From Shewanella halifaxensis HAW-EB4 (GTDB taxonomy: Bacteria > Pseudomonadota > Gammaproteobacteria > Enterobacterales > Shewanellaceae), in NCBI RefSeq assembly GCF_000019185.1, contig NC_010334.1:1426001-1490000 (forward strand): a stretch of DNA of 64,000 nt, given 5' to 3'. Every line of letters begins with the position of its first letter. Position 1 is the stretch's first letter. The notes beneath the pieces are model-generated. The model saw nothing but the letters and a program-made list of their open reading frames with translations. It was not told the origin of the DNA and made no database searches. The translations under genes were made by a program, and so were the position numbers. Below are positions 1-7,680 of the stretch, piece after piece.

Positions 1-450
1 CCTGATGTGATCCTAGTCGGTGAGATGCGAGATCTTGAGACCATTCGGCTAGCGATGACGGCGGCTGAAACCGGTCACTTAGTCTTTGGAACCTTGCATA
101 CCACTTCTGCGGCGAAAACTATTGACCGTGTGGTCGATGTATTCCCTGAAGGTGAAAAGGGCATGGTACGTACCATGTTGTCAGAATCTTTACAGGCGGT
201 TATCTCTCAGACCTTGATTAAGAAAGTGGGTGGTGGCCGAGTGGCAGCGCACGAAATTATGATGGGCACGCCTGCAATTCGTAACCTTATCCGTGAAGAT
301 AAGGTCGCGCAGATGTATTCGGCTATCCAAACGGGTATGGCCCATGGCATGCAGACACTAGATCAGTGCTTGCAAAACTTGGTTAATCGCGGCCAGATCA
401 CTCGTGAAGATGCCATGGCCAAGAGCTCGAATAAGCAAGCAAACTTTTAA
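1..450 (+). CDS. pilT: PilT, twitching motility retraction ATPase (3' part only)
   Basis: This is the C-terminal 149 residues of the type IV pilus retraction ATPase, cut by the window start; reading frame 1 is open from base 1. The Walker B region ILVGEMRDLETIRLAMTAAE and the His box TGHLVFGTLHT, followed by the C-terminal part ending in KSSNKQANF, match PilT rather than PilB. PilT is a cytoplasmic hexameric ATPase at the pilus base that depolymerises pilin. It is followed after 38 bases by pilU, the usual pair. The Walker A motif lies outside the window, so its integrity cannot be judged. Confidence 0.95.
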   Translation, partial: PDVILVGEMRDLETIRLAMTAAETGHLVFGTLHTTSAAKTIDRVVDVFPEGEKGMVRTMLSESLQAVISQTLIKKVGGGRVAAHEIMMGTPAIRNLIREDKVAQMYSAIQTGMAHGMQTLDQCLQNLVNRGQITREDAMAKSSNKQANF

Positions 451-488
451 GTAAGTAGTAAGTAATAAGTAATAGGAATAGTGAGTCT

Positions 489-1601
489 ATGGATGTTCGT
501 CCTTTTCTAAAGGTGATGATTGAGCGTAAGGCATCGGATCTGTTTATTACAGCAGGTTTTCCGCCAAGCGCAAAAGTTGATGGTGAGCTGCGCCCACTCG
601 GTGAGAATCCATTTACTCCTGCGCAGTCGTTAGACTTTGTTGAGTCGTTAATGACTGAGGCACAGAAGCAAGAGTTTCATGGAACTCGCGAGTGTAACTT
701 TGCCTTTTCCGCAAAAGATCTTGGTCGCTTCCGTGTCAGTGCCTTTTGGCAGCGTGAGTTTCCCGGCTGCGTAATGCGTCGTATTGAGACACAGATCCCT
801 GAGGTTGATGACTTAATGTTGCCGCCTATCTTAAAAGACTTAGTGATGAGTAAGCGCGGCCTAGTGATCTTGGTTGGTGGTACGGGAACGGGTAAATCGA
901 CTTCGCTTGCTGCACTGGTCGGTTATCGAAATTCCCACGCCCGTGGTCATATTCTTACCATCGAAGATCCGGTTGAATTTGTTCATGAACACAAGCAGAG
1001 CATTATTACTCAGCGTGAGGTGGGGATTGATACTGAATCTTTTGATGCTGCGCTCAAAAGCTCACTGCGTCAGGCGCCGGATGTGATTTTGATTGGTGAA
1101 ATTCGTAGTCAAGAAACCATGGAGTTTGCACTGTCGTTTGCTGAAACCGGCCACCTTTGTATGGCGACCTTGCACGCTAACAACGCTAACCAAGCACTGG
1201 ATCGCATCATGCATTTAGTACCTGAGAGCAAGCATCATCAACTGCTGTTTGATTTGTCGTTAAACCTGCGTGGTATTGTGGCGCAGCAGCTGGTGCCCAA
1301 GAGCGATGGTAGCGGACGGCGTGCGGCGATAGAGGTGTTAATTAACACGCCGCGTGTGGCAAGCTTGATCGCCAAGAATGAGCTTCACTTGCTTAAAGAC
1401 ACCATGGCAAAGTCAAACGAGCAAGGGATGCAGACCTTCGACCAAGCGTTATTAAAGCTCTATAGCGATGATGAGATTAGTTACGCCGATGCCTTGCATT
1501 ATGCTGACTCACCAAACGATCTGCGCTTGATGATTAAACTGCAAAGCTCCGATCCAAGCAGTAATAGCTCGATGGATGGAGTCACACTCGATTTAGACTA
1601 G
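489..1601 (+). CDS. pilU: PilU, PilT-like retraction ATPase
   Basis: A 370-residue secretion-type ATPase paralogous to PilT. Walker A GGTGTGKST lies near residue 130, the Asp box is around TIEDPVEFVHEH, Walker B is VILIGEIRSQETMEF and the His box is TGHLCMATLHANN. The position after pilT and the acidic, poorly conserved tail (ending MDGVTLDLD) are typical of PilU, an accessory motor that helps PilT retract pili. The ATG is preceded by AGGAA. A strong hairpin with a T-run follows, so pilTU probably ends there. Full length for the family. Confidence 0.95.
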   Translation: MDVRPFLKVMIERKASDLFITAGFPPSAKVDGELRPLGENPFTPAQSLDFVESLMTEAQKQEFHGTRECNFAFSAKDLGRFRVSAFWQREFPGCVMRRIETQIPEVDDLMLPPILKDLVMSKRGLVILVGGTGTGKSTSLAALVGYRNSHARGHILTIEDPVEFVHEHKQSIITQREVGIDTESFDAALKSSLRQAPDVILIGEIRSQETMEFALSFAETGHLCMATLHANNANQALDRIMHLVPESKHHQLLFDLSLNLRGIVAQQLVPKSDGSGRRAAIEVLINTPRVASLIAKNELHLLKDTMAKSNEQGMQTFDQALLKLYSDDEISYADALHYADSPNDLRLMIKLQSSDPSSNSSMDGVTLDLD

Positions 1602-1619
1602 TTTGAGTGGATTATTAGA

Positions 1620-1653
1620 AGACTGGCAATACCTTGTATTGCCAGTTTTTTTT
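1620..1653 (+). terminator. Rho-independent terminator after pilU
   Basis: An 11-bp stem ACTGGCAATAC / GTATTGCCAGT with a 3-base loop is followed by eight T residues. It lies 18 bases after the pilU stop and separates pilTU from hemH. Confidence 0.9.
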
Positions 1654-1709
1654 GAGTCATAAAGAGCGTTGATTGTATCAACAGATTTTCTATGAGTTAA
1701 GGAGTTATC

Positions 1710-2723
1710 TTGGCTAAGTATTTAGGGCTGACCAAAGACGTTGGACATAAAAATCGCGGTAAAACAGGCGTATTGTTAGTTAATTTAGGCACTCCCGATG
1801 AGCCGACTCCATCGGCTGTTAGGCGCTATCTAGCGGAGTTCCTCGCCGACCCACGTGTCATTGAGATCCCAAAGCTAGTTTGGATGTGTATTTTACACGG
1901 CATCATCTTACGTGTGCGCCCTGCAAAATCGGCTGCGCTTTATCGGCAAGTGTGGACTGAGCAGGGCTCTCCCTTGATGGATATCACCCGCCGCCAAAGC
2001 CAAAAGTTGGCTGAGTATTTTGCAAAAGAGGGCGATGAGCTGTCGGTAGATTTTTGCATGCGTTACGGTAAACCGTCGGTATCATCGACGCTACAAAGAA
2101 TGCATCAAGAGGGAGTCGATAAGCTGGTGGTGTTGCCGCTTTACCCGCAATATTCGGCACCTACAACGGCCTCAGCTTTCGATGCTATTGCCAAAGAGCT
2201 TATGAGCTGGCGTTATCTGCCTGCGCTGCATTTCATCAATACTTATCATGATCATCCTGACTTTATTGATGCGTTAGCGGCATCGATTGCTAAAGACTTT
2301 GAGATTAATGGTCGGCCACAAAAGTTAGTGCTCTCATACCATGGTATGCCGGAGCGTAATTTGCATTTGGGCGACCCCTATTACTGTTTTTGTATGAAGA
2401 CCACTAAGCTGGTGGTTGAAAAGCTTGGTTTGAGTGAAGAGCAATATATTACGACATTCCAATCTCGTTTCGGTAAAGCCAAGTGGCTAACACCTTATAC
2501 CGATGCCACCATGGAAGCCTTACCTGGGCAAGGCATAAAAGACATTGCGGTTGTATGCCCAGCCTTTAGTGCCGACTGCCTAGAAACGTTAGAGGAGATC
2601 GCCGGTGAGAACCGCCATATCTTTGAGGAGGCGGGAGGTGATAAGTATCGTTATATTGCCGCGCTTAATGACGATGATGCCCATATTAAGATGATGGCGA
2701 ACATTGTTAGGCCACATATTTAA
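1710..2723 (+). CDS. hemH: Ferrochelatase
   Basis: Inserts Fe2+ into protoporphyrin IX, the last step of protoheme synthesis; membrane-associated on the cytoplasmic side. The 337-residue length is typical. Family motifs seen are LLVNLGTPDEPT near the N-terminus, SYHGMPERN with the metal-binding His, FQSRFGKAKWLTPYT, and FSADCLETLEEI with the catalytic Glu. The start is a TTG preceded by TAAGGAG at good spacing; no ATG lies in a better position. It has its own upstream terminator and a downstream hairpin, so it is probably monocistronic. Shewanella cytochrome content makes high heme demand likely, which is general knowledge and not shown here. Confidence 0.96.
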   Translation: MAKYLGLTKDVGHKNRGKTGVLLVNLGTPDEPTPSAVRRYLAEFLADPRVIEIPKLVWMCILHGIILRVRPAKSAALYRQVWTEQGSPLMDITRRQSQKLAEYFAKEGDELSVDFCMRYGKPSVSSTLQRMHQEGVDKLVVLPLYPQYSAPTTASAFDAIAKELMSWRYLPALHFINTYHDHPDFIDALAASIAKDFEINGRPQKLVLSYHGMPERNLHLGDPYYCFCMKTTKLVVEKLGLSEEQYITTFQSRFGKAKWLTPYTDATMEALPGQGIKDIAVVCPAFSADCLETLEEIAGENRHIFEEAGGDKYRYIAALNDDDAHIKMMANIVRPHI

Positions 2724-2766
2724 GTCATATAGCTAAGTCTTATGTTTAGGCTGTCTACTTAGTGAG

Positions 2767-2801
2767 AAAAGGGAGCCACTATGCAAATAGTGGCTCCCTT
2801 A
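2767..2801. terminator. Bidirectional terminator between hemH and ruvX
   Basis: A perfect 12-bp stem GGGAGCCACTAT / ATAGTGGCTCCC with a 4-base loop sits between two convergent genes. The minus strand has TTTT directly after the stem; the plus strand has TTAATTATT. It probably serves both hemH and the ruvX group. Confidence 0.8.
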
Positions 2802-2822
2802 ATTATTAAGTCTTTAGGGGCG

Positions 2823-3245
2823 CTACTGGTATTGATTCTCGAAGTAACTCTCTACAATCAATACCGCTGACATGGCATCAACTTGGCCCTTGGTGAGAGC
2901 CTTGTAGCCACCCATCTCAAATAGTCTCGCTTTGGCGTCAGCAGTGGTGAGGCGCTCATCTTGAGTCGCTACCTTTACCCCAAAACGGCCACTGATCCGA
3001 TTAGCGAACTTTCTCGCTCTTTGAGTCATCTCTTGTTCTGTGCCATCCATATTGAGTGGCAGACCGACTACAACTAAGTCCGGTTTCCACTCGGTGATAA
3101 GCGCGCCAATCTCTTCCCATTTAGGAATACCATCGACCGCTTTAATCGATAATAGTGGTCGTGCACTCGCCGTGAGCTCTTGCCCAATGGCAATACCAAT
3201 ACTTTTGGTACCGTAATCAAATCCTAAGACGCTTTTATCGCCCAT
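2823..3245 (-). CDS. ruvX: RuvX/YqgF, putative Holliday junction resolvase / pre-16S rRNA nuclease
   Basis: A 140-residue RNase H-fold protein. Seen: the first acidic motif GFDYGTKSIGIAIG, the VVGLPLNMDGTE segment, and the third motif TQDERLTTADA. YqgF family members are cytoplasmic nucleases linked to 5' processing of 16S rRNA and proposed as Holliday junction resolvases; which role applies here is not shown. It lies directly downstream of yqgE, the widespread yqgE-yqgF pair, so co-transcription from upstream is likely. Confidence 0.93.
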   Translation of the reverse strand: MGDKSVLGFDYGTKSIGIAIGQELTASARPLLSIKAVDGIPKWEEIGALITEWKPDLVVVGLPLNMDGTEQEMTQRARKFANRISGRFGVKVATQDERLTTADAKARLFEMGGYKALTKGQVDAMSAVLIVESYFENQYQ

Positions 3246-3297
3246 CTCAGTTATTTCCTATTCGTGTTTTATGCCGCCATAGCGCCTGTAACGGCAA

Positions 3298-3858
3298 TTA
3301 AGCATGGCCAGTAAGGTTAGATAGCTGCCAAATATCGAAACCGAGCGATTCAGTGGCTTGCTGCCAACGCTGATCATGCTCTATTTCAAACAGTAGTTCT
3401 GCAGTAGCAGGGATCGATAACCAAGTGTTCTCGATGAGCTCTTGCTCTAGCTGACCACGAGTCCAACCTGCATAACCTAAGGCAATAAGAAACTTCTCAG
3501 GTGCCTTATCTGAGCCTAAACAGGTCAGTATATCTTGAGAGGTGGTCAGCATGATGTCATCGCTAACAGTCTCGCTGTTGCTCCAGCAATCTTGCGTGGT
3601 ATGAAGTACAAAACCTCGCTCAGGGTTAACCGGTCCACCAACTAATACCTCTCCGGCTAAAGAGTCGATTGGTTCAGGCTCTTCTGTTAGCTCCATCTGT
3701 TCTAAAAGCTCGTCGACGATGATGCCACTGGGTTTATTAACAACAATGCCCATCGCACCTTTCTCGTCGTGTTCACAGATATAGATCAATGAGCGTTCAA
3801 AATAAGTGTCTTGCAGTGAAGGCATGGCAATTAGAAAGTGATTTTGTAAACTGTCCAT
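3298..3858 (-). CDS. yqgE: YqgE/AlgH family protein
   Basis: A 186-residue UPF0301/AlgH family protein of unclear biochemical function. Seen: QNHFLIAMPSLQDTYFERS at the N-terminus, YICEHDEKGAMGIVVNKPSG, and GGPVNPERGFVLH. The open frame extends four codons further upstream (to 3870), but the internal ATG is preferred because homologues begin close to LQNHFLIAMP and GGAAAAG lies just before it. It forms a minus-strand run yciH-yqgE-ruvX with gaps of tens of bases, consistent with an operon. Confidence 0.9.
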   Translation of the reverse strand: MDSLQNHFLIAMPSLQDTYFERSLIYICEHDEKGAMGIVVNKPSGIIVDELLEQMELTEEPEPIDSLAGEVLVGGPVNPERGFVLHTTQDCWSNSETVSDDIMLTTSQDILTCLGSDKAPEKFLIALGYAGWTRGQLEQELIENTWLSIPATAELLFEIEHDQRWQQATESLGFDIWQLSNLTGHA

Positions 3859-3881
3859 AGACTTTTCCATATAAGGCTGGT

Positions 3882-4211
3882 TTAACCACCCGCCAATTTG
3901 ACAGTGTAATTGAGTTTTTCGAGTAAAGTTTTCACTAGTTCTCTGTTATCGGTTTGCACTTCAATATTGAACTCTTTTACCGTACCGCCACAGCCGCACT
4001 GTTTTTTTAGCTTTTGAGCTAATGCTTTGAGCTCTTTCTCTTGTAAGCCTAGCCCTTTAATTACAGAGACACCTTTGCCCTTACGGCCTTTACTGTCTTT
4101 ATGAATTCTAACGATACCGTCGCCTTCAGGGGCTGACTCGGTCTGTTTTTCAGGGGCAATTCTGCCACTATCAGTGCTATAGACTAAAGATACGTTTGGA
4201 TCGGATTTCAT
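3882..4211 (-). CDS. yciH: YciH, SUI1/eIF1-family translation factor homologue
   Basis: A 109-residue protein with a C-terminal SUI1 domain (about residues 38-105) including KGKGVSVIKGLGL, CGCGGTVK and a final hydrophobic strand. Bacterial YciH is related to eukaryotic eIF1 and has been implicated in start-site fidelity or stress translation; its role in Shewanella is inferred only by homology. It is the first gene of a likely yciH-yqgE-ruvX run. The N-terminal 30 residues are low-conservation and polar, as usual for the family. Confidence 0.9.
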   Translation of the reverse strand: MKSDPNVSLVYSTDSGRIAPEKQTESAPEGDGIVRIHKDSKGRKGKGVSVIKGLGLQEKELKALAQKLKKQCGCGGTVKEFNIEVQTDNRELVKTLLEKLNYTVKLAGG

Positions 4212-4340
4212 ATATATGGTCGCTGGTGAACTGGTTGGGAGCAGTTTAGCAAAGTTGCTGGCGTTACGGGAGAGGGAAGATAATCAAACTTGTCTGCCAA
4301 GGATTTAGATTGATGAGGCTCCCTGGCAGAGGTTAAGACC

Positions 4341-4661
4341 TTATAGGTAGAGCGCAAGCTCAATGATTAATGAAGCAAATGTCAGTGCTGCTAATGGTGC
4401 GAGATACTTGTGGGTGCTTGGAAGCGCAATCGCACATGAGGTCAGCACAAATCCGATTGCCGTGCCTGCAAAGTGGGTGACTGGGGCGCTGGCAATTGCG
4501 ATTATCAACCAACTAAGCACTAAAACGGGCAGAATAACCAGTGAGTGTTTACTGAGTTTATCGGCGAGGGAGGTCCGCTTGTCGGAGCTATCCATGATTT
4601 TTTCTGGTGTGAGTAAAAACACAACCGAGGCGATAGCAAAAGCAGCGATAAACCAAAACAT
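4341..4661 (-). CDS. Small membrane protein of unknown function, Fur-box upstream
   Basis: I do not recognise a named family with certainty. The 106-residue product has three hydrophobic segments: residues 1-18 with FIAAFAIASVVFLL, about 43-60 with LVILPVLVLSWLII, and a C-terminal pair ending ASLIIELALYL. The frame is open up to a GTG at 4679, but the ATG at 4661 has AAGAGA at proper spacing. A near-perfect Fur box lies only about 25 bases upstream, so iron-repressed expression is likely. Small membrane proteins of this size occur beside siderophore uptake genes; none is adjacent here. A plus-strand frame over the same bases is taken as a shadow. Confidence 0.7.
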   Translation of the reverse strand: MFWFIAAFAIASVVFLLTPEKIMDSSDKRTSLADKLSKHSLVILPVLVLSWLIIAIASAPVTHFAGTAIGFVLTSCAIALPSTHKYLAPLAALTFASLIIELALYL

Positions 4662-4684
4662 AGTCATTCTCTTAAACACTTCTT

Positions 4685-4705
4685 AATTGATAATCATTAT
4701 CAATT
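4685..4705. promoter_or_regulatory. Fur box
   Basis: The 21 bases form a palindrome AATTGATAAT-C-ATTATCAATT, perfect outside the central base and containing the classical GATAAT/ATTATC halves. It lies between the divergent small membrane protein gene and the DUF4136 lipoprotein gene, much nearer the former. It is read as an iron-responsive operator from sequence alone. Confidence 0.85.
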
Positions 4706-4825
4706 GGTGTATTGTTGAAGTCAAGATTTACCTTTTGACTATTTACTAAAATTGAGTTGTAGATTAATAAATTGCTCTGTAAGCTGGTGTAATTAAGTGC
4801 TAAAAGATTATTTTTTGGAGAAAAC

Positions 4826-5386
4826 ATGAAGAAGTTATTAGTTGTCATTGCAGCACTGGCATTAAGTGCATGTAGTTCACTTAAAACAAGCTCAGATTAC
4901 GATCCAGGTGTAAACTTTTCAGATGTGAAGACCTTTGCTTGGGTTGAAAAGAAAACCGCTGATGCAACTTATCATTTAGATGGACTTATGGACCAGCGCG
5001 TTCGTAAAGCTGTTGATGTTCAGTTGGAGCTAAAAGGTCTAACAATGACTGATGCTGCTAATGCCGATATATTGGTGAATTATCTCACTAAAGTCGATAA
5101 GAAAATCAATGTCGATACCTTTAATACCAACTATGGTTATAACCCATACTATGGTCCAGGTTGGGGCTGGGGCGGCACAGGTCACTCTCAAACGACGGTA
5201 CGTGAGTATGAAGTGGGTACCTTGATTCTTGATATGGTTAACGCGAAGACTGGTAAACTTATCTGGAGAGGCTCTGTTGCAGATACTATGCGCGATAAAG
5301 ATACCCCAGAAGAGCGTGTTGAAGTGGTGAATGAAGCCGTAGCTGCATTACTGCTTAACTACCCACCTAAGCCTGAAGGCAAGTAG
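4826..5386 (+). CDS. DUF4136 family lipoprotein
   Basis: A 186-residue predicted lipoprotein. The signal peptide MKKLLVVIAALALSAC ends in lipobox LSAC, giving Cys16 as the lipidated residue; Ser-Ser follows, which suggests outer-membrane sorting. The body has the DUF4136 pattern: YDPGVNFSDVKTFAW near the N-terminus and GTLILDMVNAKTGKLIWRG toward the C-terminus, with a Gly/Tyr/Trp-rich loop between (YNPYYGPGWGWGG). Function is unknown for the family. The start has TTGGAGAAAAC before it. The last codon and stop are the beginning of a three-fold 15-bp tandem repeat. Confidence 0.88.
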   Translation: MKKLLVVIAALALSACSSLKTSSDYDPGVNFSDVKTFAWVEKKTADATYHLDGLMDQRVRKAVDVQLELKGLTMTDAANADILVNYLTKVDKKINVDTFNTNYGYNPYYGPGWGWGGTGHSQTTVREYEVGTLILDMVNAKTGKLIWRGSVADTMRDKDTPEERVEVVNEAVAALLLNYPPKPEGK

Positions 5387-5425
5387 ACCTGTAACAAGTA
5401 GACCTGTAACAAGTAGACCTGTAAT
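5381..5425 (+). repeat. Three tandem copies of a 15-bp unit
   Basis: The unit AAGTAGACCTGTAAC occurs three times in a row, the last copy with one change. The first copy contains the final Lys codon and stop codon of the DUF4136 lipoprotein gene, so the array duplicates the gene end into the 3' untranslated region. Confidence 0.95.
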
Positions 5426-5448
5426 AAGTCATTCAACTTATCTAGCTT

Positions 5449-5478
5449 TAAAAAAACGGCCATCAGGCCGTTTTTTTA
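5449..5478 (+). terminator. Rho-independent terminator after the DUF4136 gene
   Basis: AAAAAACGGC, a short loop and GCCG followed by seven T residues form a compact hairpin. The A-run on the other side also lets it act on the minus strand, though no minus gene reads into it closely. Confidence 0.85.
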
Positions 5479-5589
5479 TTTTCAGCCCTAAACCACCTAC
5501 TTGAGTAGATGGTTATCATCAATTAGGCTTTGCCTGAAATAAAACGAATGAAAATTATGGAGTAGGCTATGTTTAATGGCTTATTAGCA

Positions 5590-5665
5590 CGCTGACTTTT
5601 GTTGAAGAGAAAGTGTCCATGGAGGCTCGCTTATCGCATCGCTGCGATACACGGCTTATAAGCTC
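5590..5665 (-). repeat. Copy G of the dispersed hairpin repeat
   Basis: On the minus strand AGCCGTG is followed by a perfect hairpin TATCGCA-GCGA-TGCGATA (5632-5649) and then GAGCCTCCATGGAC. The same order, GCCGTG then hairpin then GAGCTTCCAAGGACG, is found in the copies at 14.0 and 14.2 kb. Similarity fades after this block, so the copy is short or decayed. Confidence 0.6.
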
Positions 5666-5786
5666 ATTCAAACATATCCACGTTAGACTCAGCGATACAG
5701 TAAAGCTTTGCTAGTAGTGCTGTGCAAGCTTCTAAATCAGGGATGATTTAGCAGAGCCTATAGGGATATATTTACGGCGTCTTGCT

Positions 5787-5870
5787 AAAGCAGGATAGGA
5801 AAGCTCCCTTCTAGGGAGTCTGCTTTGTAACATATGGGTTAAGCCACCTTCTTCAGAAGGTGGATTCTTT
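5787..5870. other. Two adjacent stem-loops in intergenic DNA
   Basis: AAAGCA (5787-5792) can pair with TGCTTT (5821-5826), enclosing a perfect inner stem CTCCCT-TCT-AGGGAG (5804-5818). About 25 bases on, CCACCTTCT-TC-AGAAGGTGG forms a 9-bp stem. No gene occupies 5479-6060. The paired hairpins could be the end of an IS200/IS605-type or palindrome-associated element or a small RNA; neither is proven. Confidence 0.45.
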
Positions 5871-6060
5871 ACATCTCCATTTATACACTCAATTGAATGG
5901 GATTAAGTTCTGTTAAGTTGGTTAACTTACCTATCTCTGTTCCTCTTAACTCAAGCTCCGTTAGCATTTTACATTGCTCTTTATCTTCTAGTAGAGCAGT
6001 GCAGGTTCCATTGGGTTTCCATGTGACCCTTTACTAACAACATAGTGCAGCAAGATTTTG

Positions 6061-6939
6061 CTAGTTAAGTAAGCCGCGCATTAACACTCTAATCTGGCGA
6101 TTGAATTGATTATCAAGTCGGCCTTTATGTTGAATGACATCAACATTGGCCTGCCATCCTAATTGCTCAAAGTCTATTTGCAGTTTACACAACTGTTTTG
6201 TGGCTATGGCAGACTCACATAGATGCAGTGGTAACAAGGCCCAGCCAAATCCAGCTTTAGTTAGTTCGAGCAACATATAGTAGTTATCTGCATGCCATAC
6301 ATCGGGAGAGAGTGGTGTGTTGAACCAGCCCTTTTGATTCTCTTTAGAGCCAATCATGAGTTGGCGATGCAGTTTAAGGATGTCGATGTGAGATGACGTT
6401 TCATTCGCCAATGGGTGTTTGGAATTGACAAGGAGCTCAAATTCTACAGTGCCAATAGATTCAAAATCCAAACTCTCAGGGTAACTTAATTCACTAAAAA
6501 CAATGCCTAAATGGGCTCGTTTGGTGTTCACTAAGTGAATGATGTCTACACTCGATGCACATAAAAGCTCAAGTTCACATTCGGGATATTGGCTAGACAA
6601 TTGAGTGATTATCGGAATAAGGCGCTGGTAAGGGATCCCTTCATCGACAGCTAATGTTAATTTTAAATCTGCTTGGCTCTCAAGTGCGAGTACTTGTTGA
6701 TTTAGGCGTTGATGCTGGGCAATAACGGCTTTAGCTTGCGGCAGCAGTTGCTCCCCAGCTCGAGTGAGTGTGGGGTAGCGGTGACTTCTATCGAATAGCG
6801 TCTGATTGGTATCAATCTCTAGATTGATAATGTGCTGACTAACTGCAGATTGAACCTTACCAAGTTTTCTGGCTGCGGCAGAGAAGGAACCGGTTTCGAC
6901 GGTCGTTACAAATGAATAAAGCTGTTCGATGGTCAACAT
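6061..6939 (-). CDS. LysR-family transcriptional regulator (divergent to PACE efflux gene)
   Basis: A 292-residue LysR regulator. The N-terminal helix-turn-helix covers about residues 16-38 (GSFSAAARKLGKVQSAVSQH) and the type 2 periplasmic-binding-like effector domain follows from about residue 90. It is divergently transcribed from a PACE efflux gene with 84 bases between the starts, an arrangement like the known regulator/efflux pairs of this transporter family. A candidate LysR box lies in the gap. It probably controls the neighbour in response to an amine-like compound; the ligand is unknown. Confidence 0.88.
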   Translation of the reverse strand: MLTIEQLYSFVTTVETGSFSAAARKLGKVQSAVSQHIINLEIDTNQTLFDRSHRYPTLTRAGEQLLPQAKAVIAQHQRLNQQVLALESQADLKLTLAVDEGIPYQRLIPIITQLSSQYPECELELLCASSVDIIHLVNTKRAHLGIVFSELSYPESLDFESIGTVEFELLVNSKHPLANETSSHIDILKLHRQLMIGSKENQKGWFNTPLSPDVWHADNYYMLLELTKAGFGWALLPLHLCESAIATKQLCKLQIDFEQLGWQANVDVIQHKGRLDNQFNRQIRVLMRGLLN

Positions 6940-6972
6940 ATCAGTAAAGGTGATGGTATCTAATTTTTAAGT

Positions 6973-6987
6973 ATCGTAATTAAAGAT
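6973..6987. promoter_or_regulatory. Candidate LysR binding site (ATC-N9-GAT)
   Basis: ATCGTAATTAAAGAT is an interrupted dyad containing the T-N11-A core typical of LysR operators. It lies between the divergent LysR and PACE genes. Confidence 0.5.
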
Positions 6988-7023
6988 GATAATAGCTGCA
7001 ACTTAACTTTAGGGCTATTTATC

Positions 7024-7437
7024 ATGACTATTAAAGATAGAATTATTCATGCGATTCTTTTTGAGGCCGTAGCCTTATGCATTATTGTACCGGCGGCATC
7101 GATGTTATCGGGCACAGAAGCAACTTCTATGCTAGCTGTAGGTGTCGGATTGAGTATCTACACCGTTATCTGGAACTACTTCTATAACATCTGGTTTGAT
7201 AAGCAGTTTGGCGGTGACAGAATTAATCGCACTCTAAAGATGCGCATTGGCCACACCTGTGGTTTTGAGGCCGGGCTTATCTTTATTACCGTGCCTGCCA
7301 TTGCTTGGTTCTTAGGGATCACCTTGCTACAGGCCTTGGCTTTAGAAGCGGTTTTTTTAGTCTTTTTCTTCTTCTATGCCGTGGCTTTCAACTGGTGTTA
7401 TGACAACATCAAGAGCAGGCTAAAAATGGCAAGCTAG
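7024..7437 (+). CDS. PACE-family biocide/polyamine efflux transporter
   Basis: A 137-residue inner membrane protein made of two tandem BTP domains, each with two membrane helices. The first half has DRIIHAILFEAVA and WNYFYNIWFD. The second half has MRIGHTCGFEAGL and, after FFFFYAVAFNW, CYD. These R-H-FE and WN/FN-YN-D signatures define the proteobacterial antimicrobial compound efflux (AceI-like) family, which exports chlorhexidine and short-chain diamines with proton coupling. The partner LysR gene is divergent. A strong terminator follows, so it is a single-gene transcript. Confidence 0.9.
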   Translation: MTIKDRIIHAILFEAVALCIIVPAASMLSGTEATSMLAVGVGLSIYTVIWNYFYNIWFDKQFGGDRINRTLKMRIGHTCGFEAGLIFITVPAIAWFLGITLLQALALEAVFLVFFFFYAVAFNWCYDNIKSRLKMAS

Positions 7438-7456
7438 TATTTTGTCATTAATTGTG

Positions 7457-7493
7457 AAAAAACCGCTGTTACCCAGTAACAGCGGTTTTTTTC
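7457..7493 (+). terminator. Rho-independent terminator after PACE gene
   Basis: AAAAAACCGCTGTTAC, a short loop and GTAACAGCGG followed by seven T residues, 20 bases downstream of the stop codon. Confidence 0.92.
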
Positions 7494-7582
7494 TGTAGGT
7501 TATTTAATCCGGTATCGGGTTGTGATAGGAAAGGGTTTTGCGGTAATACTTTTTTAAAATTCGTCATACTTATGTGTGTTGA

Positions 7583-7598
7583 GGTGATCTCCATCACG
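7583..7598. promoter_or_regulatory. CRP-like binding site upstream of TonB receptor
   Basis: GGTGATCTCCATCACG matches the CRP consensus TGTGA-N6-TCACA in both half sites except at the outer bases. It lies about 85 bases before the receptor start codon, a suitable distance for activation. Confidence 0.55.
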
Positions 7599-7680
7599 AA
7601 TATTTGGGTTGCGAATATATATAGTCCGTGTTGAAAAAATGAGCTTAAACACTTGCTTATAACAATATGGACATATAAAA

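Noticed and set aside
4363..4686. Plus frame antisense to the small membrane protein gene
   Set aside because: The minus frame has the Fur box, ribosome site and membrane-helix pattern; the plus frame is its shadow.
7500..7680. Cobalamin riboswitch before the TonB receptor
   Set aside because: No B12-box-like segment or multi-stem layout was recognised in the leader.
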